Origin: a virus
Length of the DNA stretch: 64,000 nucleotides
Direction: 5' to 3' (one strand)
Virus record (IMG/VR): IMGVR_UViG_3300010883_000006
Location: 1-64,000 of that record
This document shows positions 52,964-61,760 of this stretch, piece after piece. The position numbers and the translations under genes were made by a program. The notes under the pieces are model-generated. The model saw nothing but the letters and a program-made list of their open reading frames with translations. It ran no database searches and was not told the DNA's origin. Numbering within the stretch: the first letter of the stretch is position 1; the number at the start of each line of letters is the position of its first letter.

Positions 52964-54802
52964 TTAGGATATAGAAGTATGAGCATTACTCTTTATTCTT
53001 ATACTAACATCTTTTTCAGGGAACTGCACTTGAAAACTTTGGTTTGGTTGTGCAAATATTACCCCGTCAATTAGTTCTACCTGTCTAGTATCTGGATTAC
53101 TATACCTTTGTGATACTTGATTGTCTGAATATTGTCCACCTACTTTATTAACCACCCTTAAGTCTATAAGGTTTATTACCCCTTGTTGTGTAGAAATAAG
53201 TTTAGACAATTGACCTACATAACAGTTTTGACCCATTTCTTTTTTATTAGGTGAGAAAAATTCATCTACTTGTGATACTATATTTGTAACTATCTCTCCT
53301 TGATTGAAACTGGGGTCAGCCAATATGTCAACCTCTAAAGCTAAATCAACTACTTCTGCAGATTTTATAGTTATGTAATCATTCATCATCCTATAATCGG
53401 AGATATACTCAGCGATATTTGACATAAGAGAAGTGCTGACCTTAGAACTTAACTTACCAGAATCGGAATATGACAATAAATTAATTAATATTTTATTTTC
53501 TTCTTCTACAATACCAACTTTAGCTGGTGCACCAAAAACACCAGGCATAGTATCTATGATAGCTTTATAATCTGAAACTGTAACAGCTCTTTGTTGTGAC
53601 GCAAAATTAAAACTAACATAGTTTCTTATTTCTTCGACTGTTGGTTGGTTTGCACCACCTACGGCAGCAGTAATATTATTAACTTTTAAAGAATTTTTAA
53701 CTTGTTGGTTTATCCCATCAACTGGACCAGTAACAATAAATTCAAGTTGGCCTAATGAGGTTATCGAGTTAGGCCCTACGTTTGTTGCTGTACCACCACC
53801 TATCCTATATTGGATAAATAAAGTACTATTAGATTTTGCTGTCCTACCCAATGATAAATTATTTAAATATTTATTTAAATCCATAGCTAGACCTTGACTG
53901 GCAAAATCATCTAAGGAGTCTTGTCCAGATGAGGTTCCACCACCTAATGTTAAATGAAAGAAACCTTCTGGTGTGTATTCTGTGGTAAATCTATTATCAA
54001 CTTGTTTCCACTTACCCACTTTTAAACCTGGTGAATCACTATTTTTAGTTGGGTCTAGAGTAAACACTTTATCTTGTGCTAATGCATCTACTTCATACCA
54101 TTGACTTGGTGAATTTATAAATTCTGTAGATTTGGGTAGTGCTTGAATGTTGGTTCCGTCTTTCTCTATTACAGCTGTAACACCCAATATGTTTTTTTCA
54201 GGTAAGAACACTTTTAAAAAAGGTCTTACATCAGTATCTGTTAATACCCTTTTAAAAACTTTAGTTATACCATTTATAACAACTTCTCTCTTTGTCATAG
54301 TATAACTAACTATATTATTATTAGAATCGAAATTTGGTACCTTAGTACGGTTTGGGAAACCTGTTGCGTCAAATGGTGATGAAAAATCAACATCGTATCT
54401 GGTTTCAAAAACTTGTCCAGCCCCTTTAACTTGGGAGTTTCTTCTTAATAAACCAAGATAATTAAAGTTTTCTTTATCACCTAAAACTGGAACTACAATA
54501 GAAAAATCCGCAACAGACACTGATGGTCTATTTCCTGGTATTTTTAAACCATAAGTTCTTGCTATGTTATAAAGAGACGACCTTTGGTTTGCAAATTGTA
54601 GTACGGTTTCTTGTAAACTCCTATCAATGTGATAGTGTAGGTTATCTGCTACCGCAGCGTTTAAATCTAAAAAAACTGAGAATATAGAAGCGTCGTTTGT
54701 ATTTTTTATTAAGTCTGGATACTGTTGTTGGGTGTACCTTAATAATTCATTTCTAATACCAACAAAGTCTCTTTCTGTGTAGGATATTTTATTGTTAGCC
54801 AT
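52964..54802 (-). CDS. Baseplate wedge protein gp6 family
   Basis: 612 residues. The N terminus follows the gp6-type pattern: ISYTERDFVGIRNELLRYTQ and QQYPDLIKNTNDASIFSVFL, then DNLHYHIDRSLQETVLQFAN, a conserved segment for folding and dimerisation of the wedge. The C-terminal part (SKVSTSLMSNIAEYISDYRM, then FSPNKKEMGQNCYVG) matches the gp6/gpJ-type end. gp6 forms the inner ring of the baseplate with gp25 and gp7. The gp25 gene lies two bases upstream, exactly as in T4-like phages. The assignment is firm at the family level. Confidence 0.9.
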   Translation of the reverse strand: MANNKISYTERDFVGIRNELLRYTQQQYPDLIKNTNDASIFSVFLDLNAAVADNLHYHIDRSLQETVLQFANQRSSLYNIARTYGLKIPGNRPSVSVADFSIVVPVLGDKENFNYLGLLRRNSQVKGAGQVFETRYDVDFSSPFDATGFPNRTKVPNFDSNNNIVSYTMTKREVVINGITKVFKRVLTDTDVRPFLKVFLPEKNILGVTAVIEKDGTNIQALPKSTEFINSPSQWYEVDALAQDKVFTLDPTKNSDSPGLKVGKWKQVDNRFTTEYTPEGFFHLTLGGGTSSGQDSLDDFASQGLAMDLNKYLNNLSLGRTAKSNSTLFIQYRIGGGTATNVGPNSITSLGQLEFIVTGPVDGINQQVKNSLKVNNITAAVGGANQPTVEEIRNYVSFNFASQQRAVTVSDYKAIIDTMPGVFGAPAKVGIVEEENKILINLLSYSDSGKLSSKVSTSLMSNIAEYISDYRMMNDYITIKSAEVVDLALEVDILADPSFNQGEIVTNIVSQVDEFFSPNKKEMGQNCYVGQLSKLISTQQGVINLIDLRVVNKVGGQYSDNQVSQRYSNPDTRQVELIDGVIFAQPNQSFQVQFPEKDVSIRIKSNAHTSIS

Positions 54803-54803
54803 A

Positions 54804-55262
54804 TTATATGTTTATTATTACGAAATCTCTAGTTTCGAAAGCTGAGTTAGTTATAGTATAATCTAATTTTACTACCGCAGTATGTTCTTTAGTTCCTTGA
54901 CCTGCTATCCTATAAACTCTAGGGTCGTTATCAGCAACTAACGTACCTGGAGTTTCTTCTGTTTCCATAGCACCAGAAATATCTATATTGGTTATCTTTA
55001 AGTTTGGTATGTATTTAGCTACTTGTTCCCTTATTTCTGAATCTATAGCGTTAAATGTTGGTGAGTCTAGTGGTTCAAAAATAAATTCATATAACCTTGT
55101 ACCAAAATCAGGTAAAAAATATCTACTACCTTTTCTAGTTAACAATAAATGTATTAAATCTGATTTAATTTCATCTTCTGGGGTTTCAGTTAATTCTAAA
55201 AAATACCCTAGTCTACTCTTTCTAAAAGGAAAATCAATTCCATATGTTCCGTTTTCTGGCAT
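54804..55262 (-). CDS. Baseplate wedge protein gp25 family
   Basis: 152 residues with the gp25/W-family pattern: GIDFPFRKSRLGYFLEL, LLLTRKGSRYFLPDFGTRLY, EFIFEP, then IREQVAKYIPNLKITNIDIS. gp25 is a conserved baseplate subunit that helps start sheath assembly; the family includes type VI secretion TssE. It is followed by gp6 with two bases between. An ATATTTATA element lies 13 bases upstream, so it may be the first gene of the baseplate operon. Confidence 0.93.
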   Translation of the reverse strand: MPENGTYGIDFPFRKSRLGYFLELTETPEDEIKSDLIHLLLTRKGSRYFLPDFGTRLYEFIFEPLDSPTFNAIDSEIREQVAKYIPNLKITNIDISGAMETEETPGTLVADNDPRVYRIAGQGTKEHTAVVKLDYTITNSAFETRDFVIINI

Positions 55263-55275
55263 AACAAGTTTTATA

Positions 55276-55285
55276 TATAAATATT
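55276..55285 (-). promoter_or_regulatory. ATATTTATA element before gp25
   Basis: Minus-strand TAATATTTATATA 13 bases before ATG 55262, at the head of the baseplate gene block. Confidence 0.5.
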
Positions 55286-55318
55286 AGATACTTCGAATCT
55301 AGTATACATATAAGTATT

Positions 55319-55540
55319 TTAAATGGAAATTTTAAGTAGGGAAGGGTTATATGAACATTCTTTGTAGTTTAAACCATAATTTATAATGATTTGAGTTATT
55401 ATTTCTTTTACTTCACTTTTTTGGGTTCTAGTTATTATTTCTAATTCTTTTCTTTGTAGTTTAATGTTTTCATATAGAAATTCATCCACAATATTGTGGA
55501 TATCATCTATTTTATAACCATATAAATCTAGTTTAGTCAT
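55319..55540 (-). CDS. Small hypothetical protein (73 aa)
   Basis: The frame begins MTKLDLYGYKIDDIHNIVDE and is a charged, helical protein (FLYENIKLQRKELEIITRTQ). Its start overlaps the end of the DUF5522-like gene by four bases (ATGA type), so it is part of the small-gene cluster upstream of the baseplate genes. No recognised family; coding support comes from the overlap and protein-like composition. Confidence 0.6.
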   Translation of the reverse strand: MTKLDLYGYKIDDIHNIVDEFLYENIKLQRKELEIITRTQKSEVKEIITQIIINYGLNYKECSYNPSLLKISI

Positions 55541-55743
55541 TTTAAAAATTTATTACCTTTTGTGTGTTGTGGGTGGTATGGACAGTGTTTACATCCGTTA
55601 CCACAACAATAACTTCTTTTTTTGTGGTAATGCTCTGTCATAACCATTTTTCCATTTTCCCAATAGAAGTCTTTCCCATCTAGTTTTGGTTTTATAAATT
55701 CTTTATAATGTAATTCACTAATCCAATCATCTCTTCTAATCAT
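55537..55743 (-). CDS. DUF5522-like Cys-rich protein
   Basis: 68 residues. The segment DGKDFYWENGKMVMTEHYH followed by KKRSYCCGNGCKHCPYHP fits the small DUF5522 family, which I recall as (Y/F)xWEx(G)xMVxTExYHxxRGYCCGxGCRHCP and as common in Bacteroidota. The CCGNGCKHCP motif has four cysteines and probably binds a metal. Function is unknown for the family. Neighbours overlap by four and eight bases, giving a tight operon with a zinc-ribbon protein. It is one of the stronger taxonomic hints in the window. Confidence 0.75.
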   Translation of the reverse strand: MIRRDDWISELHYKEFIKPKLDGKDFYWENGKMVMTEHYHKKRSYCCGNGCKHCPYHPQHTKGNKFLK

Positions 55744-55924
55744 TTTTTACTTCCTTTACTTCTTCTTTTTGCCCACAATGAGGACACATTATTGAGTTGG
55801 GTATTATTTGTTCTTTTTCTATGGCATCATTAGAAAATAAATGGTAGTCAGCAATTGACCACCATTTATTACATTTACCACAATTAAAGTGGTATAAAAC
55901 TTCTTTACTAATCCTGTGTTTCAC
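55736..55924 (-). CDS. Zinc-ribbon protein (62 aa)
   Basis: Two cysteine pairs, CGKC (residues about 15-18) and CPHCG (about 47-51), make a small treble-clef or zinc-ribbon fold, with WWSIADYHLF between them. Such zinc ribbons occur in small phage regulators and RNA polymerase-binding proteins, but nothing specific is visible. It overlaps the reductase gene by 17 bases and the DUF5522-like gene by eight, so the genes are translationally linked. Confidence 0.65.
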   Translation of the reverse strand: MKHRISKEVLYHFNCGKCNKWWSIADYHLFSNDAIEKEQIIPNSIMCPHCGQKEEVKEVKND

Positions 55925-57839
55925 CTATTTCTACTTTTTTACTTTCACCATTATCATCTGACTTTATTTGTGTTAGGTCCACATCTATCTCACAACTACC
56001 ACCCGCACAAGCTAATTCACCTGATAGGTTAGTGTTGTCGTCAAGTTCCACAACTCTAGTTAAATCTACATCCTTAAGTGATTCCAACATAACATTATAT
56101 TTTTCTTCATCTATGTCTTCAAATGGTGCTTGAATGTATGTCCCTCCATTGTATGGTAGTACGGATAACCCATTATAATGTTTTCTATTTTCCCACATCC
56201 ATTCTCCAGCTGGGTCCCATTCGTGGTCCCTTAATGAAATTGTCGCTGAAACATTATGTGAGTTTGAACCTTTTCTATGCCCTGCTTTTACCCATTCTAT
56301 AGCTATTTTTTTAACTCTTTCTAGTAGTTGGAATGGTGATTCTGTTCTTAGAATAGAACCTGAAGGTGCTTTTTGTGGAATACTAATAACTGCTGTATCG
56401 TGAGGTCTAAAATATTCATCTTCAACTAGTTCTGGGTGATTAATCTTTAAGTAAGTGTAAATTGCCTCATTTTTACCAACTCTAAGTCTTCTAACATAAT
56501 AATCATTATGCCATGCATGAATACCTGAAGAAGTCCCTAACGTTAATGAAGTTGTTCCTGCAGGTTTAACCGTGGTACATCTAGCTGACTGATTTATATC
56601 AATTATTTTAGATACCCTTGTATTTTCTCTTTTGACTAGACTTGCCGCTTTTGATGTGTCGTAGTTTAATACTTTACCAGAACCTATTCCTGTCATCGAA
56701 ACCCCTATTAAAGCATCTTTTTCTGTTGTTTCTTGCCAAATTTCCCTTAAATAATGAAATGAGGTGTACCCCGCTTGTAGAGTACCTATAAACGCCGCTA
56801 CTTTAACTCTTTCATTTAAATCCTCTTGTGATTCAATATTAGAAACGTTTACTTCACATAAGTTACAAAATTGGTTAGGTCTTAATGCAATTTCACAACA
56901 TGGATTAGTTCCCCAATCTTTATCATTGTTTAAATATATACCAGGTTCACCTGCTCCTGATAGCTCAACACGTTTCCATAAATCTAAAAAGAATTCTTTA
57001 GTTATTTTGTGTCTCATTAAACATGCAGAATTATTTGCTCTACCTCTTTGTGGGTTCAATTCCCACCAGTTTCCTGATTTACACGAAATCATTTGGTCGT
57101 CATCAGCTGAAAATAAACTAATAAGAGCTGCTCTACGAATACCACCGGCCAAAACGGCATCTGCGATATAACAAACAATATCGTGAACTTCTAGAGTACT
57201 TAACTGTTCACCATTTTCTTTTGCTTCTAATATACCTTCAATCTTAACTAAACATTCTTTTAATGGTTGTGGTCCTGGAGCTTTACCACCTGATGTTACA
57301 AGTCTTGCACCTTTAGCTCTAATGTCTGAATAGTCAAACACGATTCTACTTCCACCACCGTTCATATAAGACTTCATTAAAACCTTAATTGCATCTGCCC
57401 ATCCTTCAATAGAATCTCCTATTAGAAATCTCTTTTTTCTTTTTTGGTATGGTTTTTGAATTACAGGTAGTTTTTCTACATGGTGTTTTTGTACCGAATA
57501 CCCAACCCCTGTACCACCTAGTAATAAGAACATTGTTTCTGAAAATGAATCTACGTGTTCAATTGGTAGGTATGCACAGTTATAAATTCTATTTGGTGAT
57601 ATCTCAATCGGTTTACCACCGAATTGCATTGACCTCATAGACGGTAAAACTTTTTTATCATACACCAAAGAATATTTTTCTTCTATTTCGTCTTTTAACA
57701 TTGGGTACTTTTTGATATGCATATTTTTGTTTCTAGTGACCAATTCCTCCCAGGTCTCTCTTCTATTTAATTCTGGTATATACTTAGCGTACTTCATATA
57801 CACTGTTATGTCCGATAATATTTTATTTGATACTTCCAT
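55908..57839 (-). CDS. nrdJ: Adenosylcobalamin-dependent (class II, monomeric) ribonucleotide reductase
   Basis: 643 residues. The class II monomer pattern is readable: NCAYLPIEHVDSFSETMFLL (Cys88), GGTGVGYSVQ, TNPCCEIALRP (radical-site Cys314 with Glu316, where the family usually has NPCGE), then QFCNLCEVNV (Cys325), SGIHAWHNDYYVRR and CTTVKPAGTTSLTLG. The C-terminal CAGGSC (about 611-616) is the redox-active pair that reduces the active site. It makes deoxyribonucleotides from ribonucleotides without oxygen or a separate radical subunit, using cobalamin. The gene lies between small zinc proteins and the helicase. The host must supply B12. No intein is present. Confidence 0.92.
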   Translation of the reverse strand: MEVSNKILSDITVYMKYAKYIPELNRRETWEELVTRNKNMHIKKYPMLKDEIEEKYSLVYDKKVLPSMRSMQFGGKPIEISPNRIYNCAYLPIEHVDSFSETMFLLLGGTGVGYSVQKHHVEKLPVIQKPYQKRKKRFLIGDSIEGWADAIKVLMKSYMNGGGSRIVFDYSDIRAKGARLVTSGGKAPGPQPLKECLVKIEGILEAKENGEQLSTLEVHDIVCYIADAVLAGGIRRAALISLFSADDDQMISCKSGNWWELNPQRGRANNSACLMRHKITKEFFLDLWKRVELSGAGEPGIYLNNDKDWGTNPCCEIALRPNQFCNLCEVNVSNIESQEDLNERVKVAAFIGTLQAGYTSFHYLREIWQETTEKDALIGVSMTGIGSGKVLNYDTSKAASLVKRENTRVSKIIDINQSARCTTVKPAGTTSLTLGTSSGIHAWHNDYYVRRLRVGKNEAIYTYLKINHPELVEDEYFRPHDTAVISIPQKAPSGSILRTESPFQLLERVKKIAIEWVKAGHRKGSNSHNVSATISLRDHEWDPAGEWMWENRKHYNGLSVLPYNGGTYIQAPFEDIDEEKYNVMLESLKDVDLTRVVELDDNTNLSGELACAGGSCEIDVDLTQIKSDDNGESKKVEIGETQD

Positions 57840-57854
57840 ATTTAGCTTTTTATT

Positions 57855-59225
57855 TTATTGGTTTATGTTTTGACTTCTTCTTTCTAGAGCTTGCCTTACT
57901 CTATCTCTATTTCTTTCTTCTCTACTATGTTCTAAATCTAGTAATGTCTGTGATTGTTCAGTATCAATTACTAATGTCTCATTATCGAATTTACAATTTT
58001 CGAAAACAACACCGTCTTTACCTACTCTAGATTTAACCATAGCTATTGTTGCCAAACCTAAATCTTTTTGTTGTAATGTTTTGGCTATAGACACTATTAC
58101 GTGACCAACTTGGGCTTTCTTAATAGACCCTCCCATCATGTCTGTAGTTACAACTTCTGAACTTATAGAACTTCTATTACCTTGTGCTGCAGTCCAACCA
58201 ACTAAATCAAACTCATTACACATTGTTTCAAATTGTCTCATTACAAGACCTTCACCTTTCCATTCGTCGGAAAACCCCCTATCTGGTACTACACAATCAA
58301 TATAATCTAATAAAATCATATCAAACTTGTTTCCTTCAGCTTGTAATTTTCTAATCTTATTTTTTATAACGTTGATGGTTATCCGGTCAGATGGTAGTTT
58401 TTCTAATATTAGTTTACCTCTATCTCTATAAGGTATTATTTTTTCTAACACTTCATCTCTTCTTTCTACTTGTTCTCTTTGGGGTATTCCAGTCCAACAA
58501 GTAATATGTTTTCTTTGTATAACCTTTGGGTTGTCTTCAAAGAAAATTTGTAACACATTAAACCCTAGATTATATGCTGTGTTAGCCAACTTAGTTAGGA
58601 TTGTAGTCTTACCTACACCTGTAGGTGCTAAGAACACACCAATTTCACCTTTAGCTAATCCACCATCTAGTAAATTATCAATCCCGTTAATCCCTGTTGG
58701 TATTGGGTTCCTGTAGTCTTCTTCTAAGGCTTCCGCTATATCATCGAAAACGTCCAAACAACTATCAGTGTTTTCACCAACTCGTATAGCTTCCCTAATA
58801 TACTCTTCACACTTATCATAAGACTCAAAATCACCCTGTTCTAAAATCTTATTAACTTTACCTATAGCTTTTTTTAATTCTTGTTGCTTACAAAATTTTA
58901 ATCCTTTTTCTTGTACCCATAAATAATCTTCTAAACTCGCGTTTTGAACCTCAGTAATCATATCAAAAATGGTCTTTTTTGCCATTTCACTATCCACCTC
59001 TATTTTAGTTAATTGTGTTAGTGTTTCGAATGTTGGGGTTGTCTGATATTTTTCATGGTACTCTTTTGTCATTTGAGCAATTAATTTAAAATACTGGTTA
59101 TCAAAGTACTTTGCATCAATCACATCAATGATGTTTTGACAATATTTTTTGTCTGTTATAATTTGGTTAAGGAGTTTAATTTGGAAATTATACCCCAGAT
59201 AACCGAAGTTACTACTACTATTCAT
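57855..59225 (-). CDS. Replicative DNA helicase, gp41/DnaB-like
   Basis: 456 residues. An N-terminal helical domain (FGYLGYNFQIKLLNQIITDK) is followed by a RecA-fold: APTGVGKT at 200-207 (Walker A), QIFFEDNP, FDMILLDYIDC at 301-311 (Walker B), AAQGNRSS (sensor-like Gln loop) and MGGSIKKAQVGHVIVSI. It unwinds DNA at the phage fork with the primase at 18153-19076. The order helicase, hypothetical, RNase H, UvsX, gp32 is a T4-like replication block. An ATATTTATA element lies 21 bases upstream. Confidence 0.92.
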   Translation of the reverse strand: MNSSSNFGYLGYNFQIKLLNQIITDKKYCQNIIDVIDAKYFDNQYFKLIAQMTKEYHEKYQTTPTFETLTQLTKIEVDSEMAKKTIFDMITEVQNASLEDYLWVQEKGLKFCKQQELKKAIGKVNKILEQGDFESYDKCEEYIREAIRVGENTDSCLDVFDDIAEALEEDYRNPIPTGINGIDNLLDGGLAKGEIGVFLAPTGVGKTTILTKLANTAYNLGFNVLQIFFEDNPKVIQRKHITCWTGIPQREQVERRDEVLEKIIPYRDRGKLILEKLPSDRITINVIKNKIRKLQAEGNKFDMILLDYIDCVVPDRGFSDEWKGEGLVMRQFETMCNEFDLVGWTAAQGNRSSISSEVVTTDMMGGSIKKAQVGHVIVSIAKTLQQKDLGLATIAMVKSRVGKDGVVFENCKFDNETLVIDTEQSQTLLDLEHSREERNRDRVRQALERRSQNINQ

Positions 59226-59246
59226 TTTTATAATTTTTTAGGCTAT

Positions 59247-59256
59247 TATAAATATC
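59247..59256 (-). promoter_or_regulatory. ATATTTATA element before the helicase gene
   Basis: Minus-strand GATATTTATAATA 21 bases before ATG 59225, a slightly longer gap than the other copies. Confidence 0.45.
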
Positions 59257-59258
59257 TT

Positions 59259-59735
59259 TTAGAGTTCTAAATTCAGATATTCTTTAACTAGTTTTTTTCT
59301 TGACAACGTGTCAGTTAGCTCACTTAAAAAATGTGGAACTAGCGGTCTTATGTCTACTGTGTATCTTATCCTTCCAGGATAAACATTAGAAGGAATAATT
59401 TTATGTATCAAAGTATCTGTGTTTTGTTTAACATACAAATGAAACACTTCATCATCACTCTTTTCTAGGTCTTGGTCTGACAAATTTACTTTACCAGAGT
59501 ACTGATTATATTTGTCGTACATGTAATTAATAGCTTTGTTTTTTAAATTTTCTTCTAATTCTGTGGCAATATCTGAAATAGTATAGTATAGGTCTAGAGA
59601 CTTTGATGCTTTAGGATTAAAGTTCCTCACATTAAAGTATCTTTGACACACTATATTATTATCTAACATCAGTAAAAATTCACATTTAACTACTGATTTC
59701 TTGTCTTCAAATTTCCAATTAGCTTTTTCTTTCAT
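59259..59735 (-). CDS. Conserved-looking hypothetical protein in the replication block (158 aa)
   Basis: The frame starts MKEKANWKFEDKKSVVKCEF and contains LLMLDNNIVCQRYFNVRNFN, then a helical region and a beta-rich end (RIRYTVDIRPLVPHFLSELT). It overlaps the start of the exonuclease gene by 17 bases, and lies between helicase and exonuclease. Its place suggests a replication accessory role, but it lacks an enzyme motif. I do not name a family. Confidence 0.65.
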   Translation of the reverse strand: MKEKANWKFEDKKSVVKCEFLLMLDNNIVCQRYFNVRNFNPKASKSLDLYYTISDIATELEENLKNKAINYMYDKYNQYSGKVNLSDQDLEKSDDEVFHLYVKQNTDTLIHKIIPSNVYPGRIRYTVDIRPLVPHFLSELTDTLSRKKLVKEYLNLEL

Positions 59736-60726
59736 AATTTTTTATTTCTTTTTTTGTTAGTCTTATAAATGGTTTGTAAAATTCTGTCCACCCATCATCT
59801 TTCTTAGGAAGTACGTTAAATATACCATCTTCTGACATCATTGTCACTATATTTTCGTAATTTCTTCCTTCTGGGTCAAGATTTTCATCAATTAATGATA
59901 AAATATCTTCTTTTGCTTCTTTATTCAAAAAAACTTCAGTTAAGTCTACTAGTTTTTCGTTGATTTCAAAAAAGGTATCTCCTTTTCTACCGTCAGCACA
60001 AATACCTTCAACTAAGTTACTCAAACCTTTATTTTTTATTTTTTCTTCTTTAACTAGAACGTTAGCTTTATTTATAACATCCGTTAAAGTAATTGTTTTT
60101 TCTTCTATTTCTGGAAAATAAGTTTTTATTGTTTTTTCACCTAAAAACTTAACCCCTTTAATGTTATCACTTTTGTCCCCAAGTAAAACCTTTAATAATG
60201 TAACGTTTGTAGTTGGTATTGTCAATTTTGCAATAGTTACTTTATCATCTAACTCTATTTTAGAACCATCATTAATAAAAAGTACTTGTGTGTGACTTGA
60301 AACTAACTGACTCAAATCTTTGTCATTAGTTAAAATTAATTTGTTTTCTTTGGGGGTGTTTTTACAATAGTACGCTATACAATCGTCTGCTTCACAATTA
60401 TCAAATTCAGCTTGTCTTACAAATACTTCTTCTAGATATTGTGTGATTCTATTTTTTTGTCTAAATAGGTCTGTTCTTTGGTCGTCTGTTAACCTTTTTC
60501 TTCTATTGATTTTATAGTTTTCGTATATTTCTTGTCTATAAGAGGCATTGTTTTTACCATCCCAGAAAACCACTACTTTATCGTAATCTTTTTCTATTAG
60601 GTACTTTCTTATTGTATTTAAAAAGTGATATATAGCTCCAAAATGTTTACCATTATGGAAATAATCCTTTACGCCGTGAAAGCCTGTTTGAAGTAAGCTA
60701 TTACCATCAATCAATAAAGTGTTCAA
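59719..60726 (-). CDS. 5'-3' exonuclease / RNase H (FEN family, T4 Rnh-like)
   Basis: 335 residues. FEN-type motifs: MNTLLIDGNSLLQTGFHG (first Asp), KVVVFWDGKNNASYRQEIYE (second), EADDCIAYYC (third, the acidic cluster), LILTNDKDLSQLV (fourth), and LLGDKSDNIKGVKFLGEKT, the helix-hairpin-helix. It removes RNA primers and 5' flaps on the lagging strand. It is encoded next to UvsX and gp32, as expected for a T4-type replisome. The C-terminal 90 residues are charged and probably hold partner contacts. Confidence 0.9.
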   Translation of the reverse strand: MNTLLIDGNSLLQTGFHGVKDYFHNGKHFGAIYHFLNTIRKYLIEKDYDKVVVFWDGKNNASYRQEIYENYKINRRKRLTDDQRTDLFRQKNRITQYLEEVFVRQAEFDNCEADDCIAYYCKNTPKENKLILTNDKDLSQLVSSHTQVLFINDGSKIELDDKVTIAKLTIPTTNVTLLKVLLGDKSDNIKGVKFLGEKTIKTYFPEIEEKTITLTDVINKANVLVKEEKIKNKGLSNLVEGICADGRKGDTFFEINEKLVDLTEVFLNKEAKEDILSLIDENLDPEGRNYENIVTMMSEDGIFNVLPKKDDGWTEFYKPFIRLTKKEIKNYERKS

Positions 60727-60751
60727 TTTTTTTGTGTTTAAAGGTTAATAA

Positions 60752-61747
60752 CTAAAACAATTCTCCTGCGTCTTCTACTGATAAATTATAATCACCTTCT
60801 GACCCAATAATATTTTTCCAATATTCCGAGTTTTCAGACTTATATTTTTCAATAGATTTTTTTTCTTCTGCACTATCTTTTCCTTTTAAAAATCCGTGTG
60901 GTGTTACTAAGATTTTTCCGTCTTCGTAACCTAAACCATTCACATGATTTTTCATAATAGATATTTTGGTTCTACTAGCAAATTTAACTTTTCTTTTATC
61001 TTTGGTTGCCGTTATTTTGGATATCCCAGCATTTTTTTGGTTACCGTATAAAAACACAATAGTAGAATTTAACCATAATGACTCACCTCCTTTAGCTTTG
61101 ATTTTTGGTTGACTAAATGGATTGTCTGGTAACTCTACCCATGGTTGATTTACCGTAACTAGAGTATTTAAGAATTTACAACTTTGTTTTCTTGACCCAG
61201 TTATTCTTTGGTTGATACCCATACCTATTTTATCTGCCAAAGTACTAGCATTGTGTTGTTTACCACCTTTACCATCAAAAGTCATTTTACAAGGAACAGA
61301 CCCTACAGAATCCCATAAAAACAATAAATCGTAATCTAATTCTCCTTTTTCTTGAGCGTCAAGTAATTCATTAATATAGTCTGTAATTTGTTCTATATAA
61401 TTAAAGTCGTTATTAAATAAGAAAAATCCATCCCATTCTCCTTCTTCATTTAATTCACATTCAAAACCCATTAGTTTTGCGTGGTCAAAATCCCATTTTT
61501 GTTCAGTTATTAAAAAAACTGGTAATATTTCTTTTCTTTGGGCGTCCACAGCTGTCTTAACTAAAGCTGTTGTTTTACCAGTATCACTATGTCCTAAAAA
61601 CATATTAATATGTCCCATAGCTGGGCCTGGTAAACCTGTAGCGTCTAAGAAAGCTTCACCTAAATCTAGAAACCTATCTTTTTTAAATGCTGCTTTCTTA
61701 GAAAACTTTGACTTTATATCTTTAAAATTTTTCTTTTTTATAGCCAT
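60752..61747 (-). CDS. uvsX: Recombinase UvsX (RecA-like)
   Basis: 331 residues. A RecA-fold ATPase with GHSDTGKT at 52-59 (Walker A), LLFLWDSVGS at 141-150 (Walker B) and TLVTVNQPWVELP near 210-220 followed by the DNA-binding loop region (KIKAKGGESLWLNSTIV). It coats single-stranded DNA made by gp46/gp47 and catalyses strand exchange, feeding recombination-dependent replication. It lies 13 bases from the ssDNA-binding gene. The N-terminal 25 residues are Lys-rich, and the C terminus is acidic, both common in this group. Confidence 0.93.
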   Translation of the reverse strand: MAIKKKNFKDIKSKFSKKAAFKKDRFLDLGEAFLDATGLPGPAMGHINMFLGHSDTGKTTALVKTAVDAQRKEILPVFLITEQKWDFDHAKLMGFECELNEEGEWDGFFLFNNDFNYIEQITDYINELLDAQEKGELDYDLLFLWDSVGSVPCKMTFDGKGGKQHNASTLADKIGMGINQRITGSRKQSCKFLNTLVTVNQPWVELPDNPFSQPKIKAKGGESLWLNSTIVFLYGNQKNAGISKITATKDKRKVKFASRTKISIMKNHVNGLGYEDGKILVTPHGFLKGKDSAEEKKSIEKYKSENSEYWKNIIGSEGDYNLSVEDAGELF

Positions 61748-61760
61748 TGGTTATTTTATA

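Noticed and set aside
55908-59225. Inteins or introns in the reductase or helicase genes, common sites in phages
   Set aside because: Both proteins are of normal family length and the catalytic motifs are uninterrupted.
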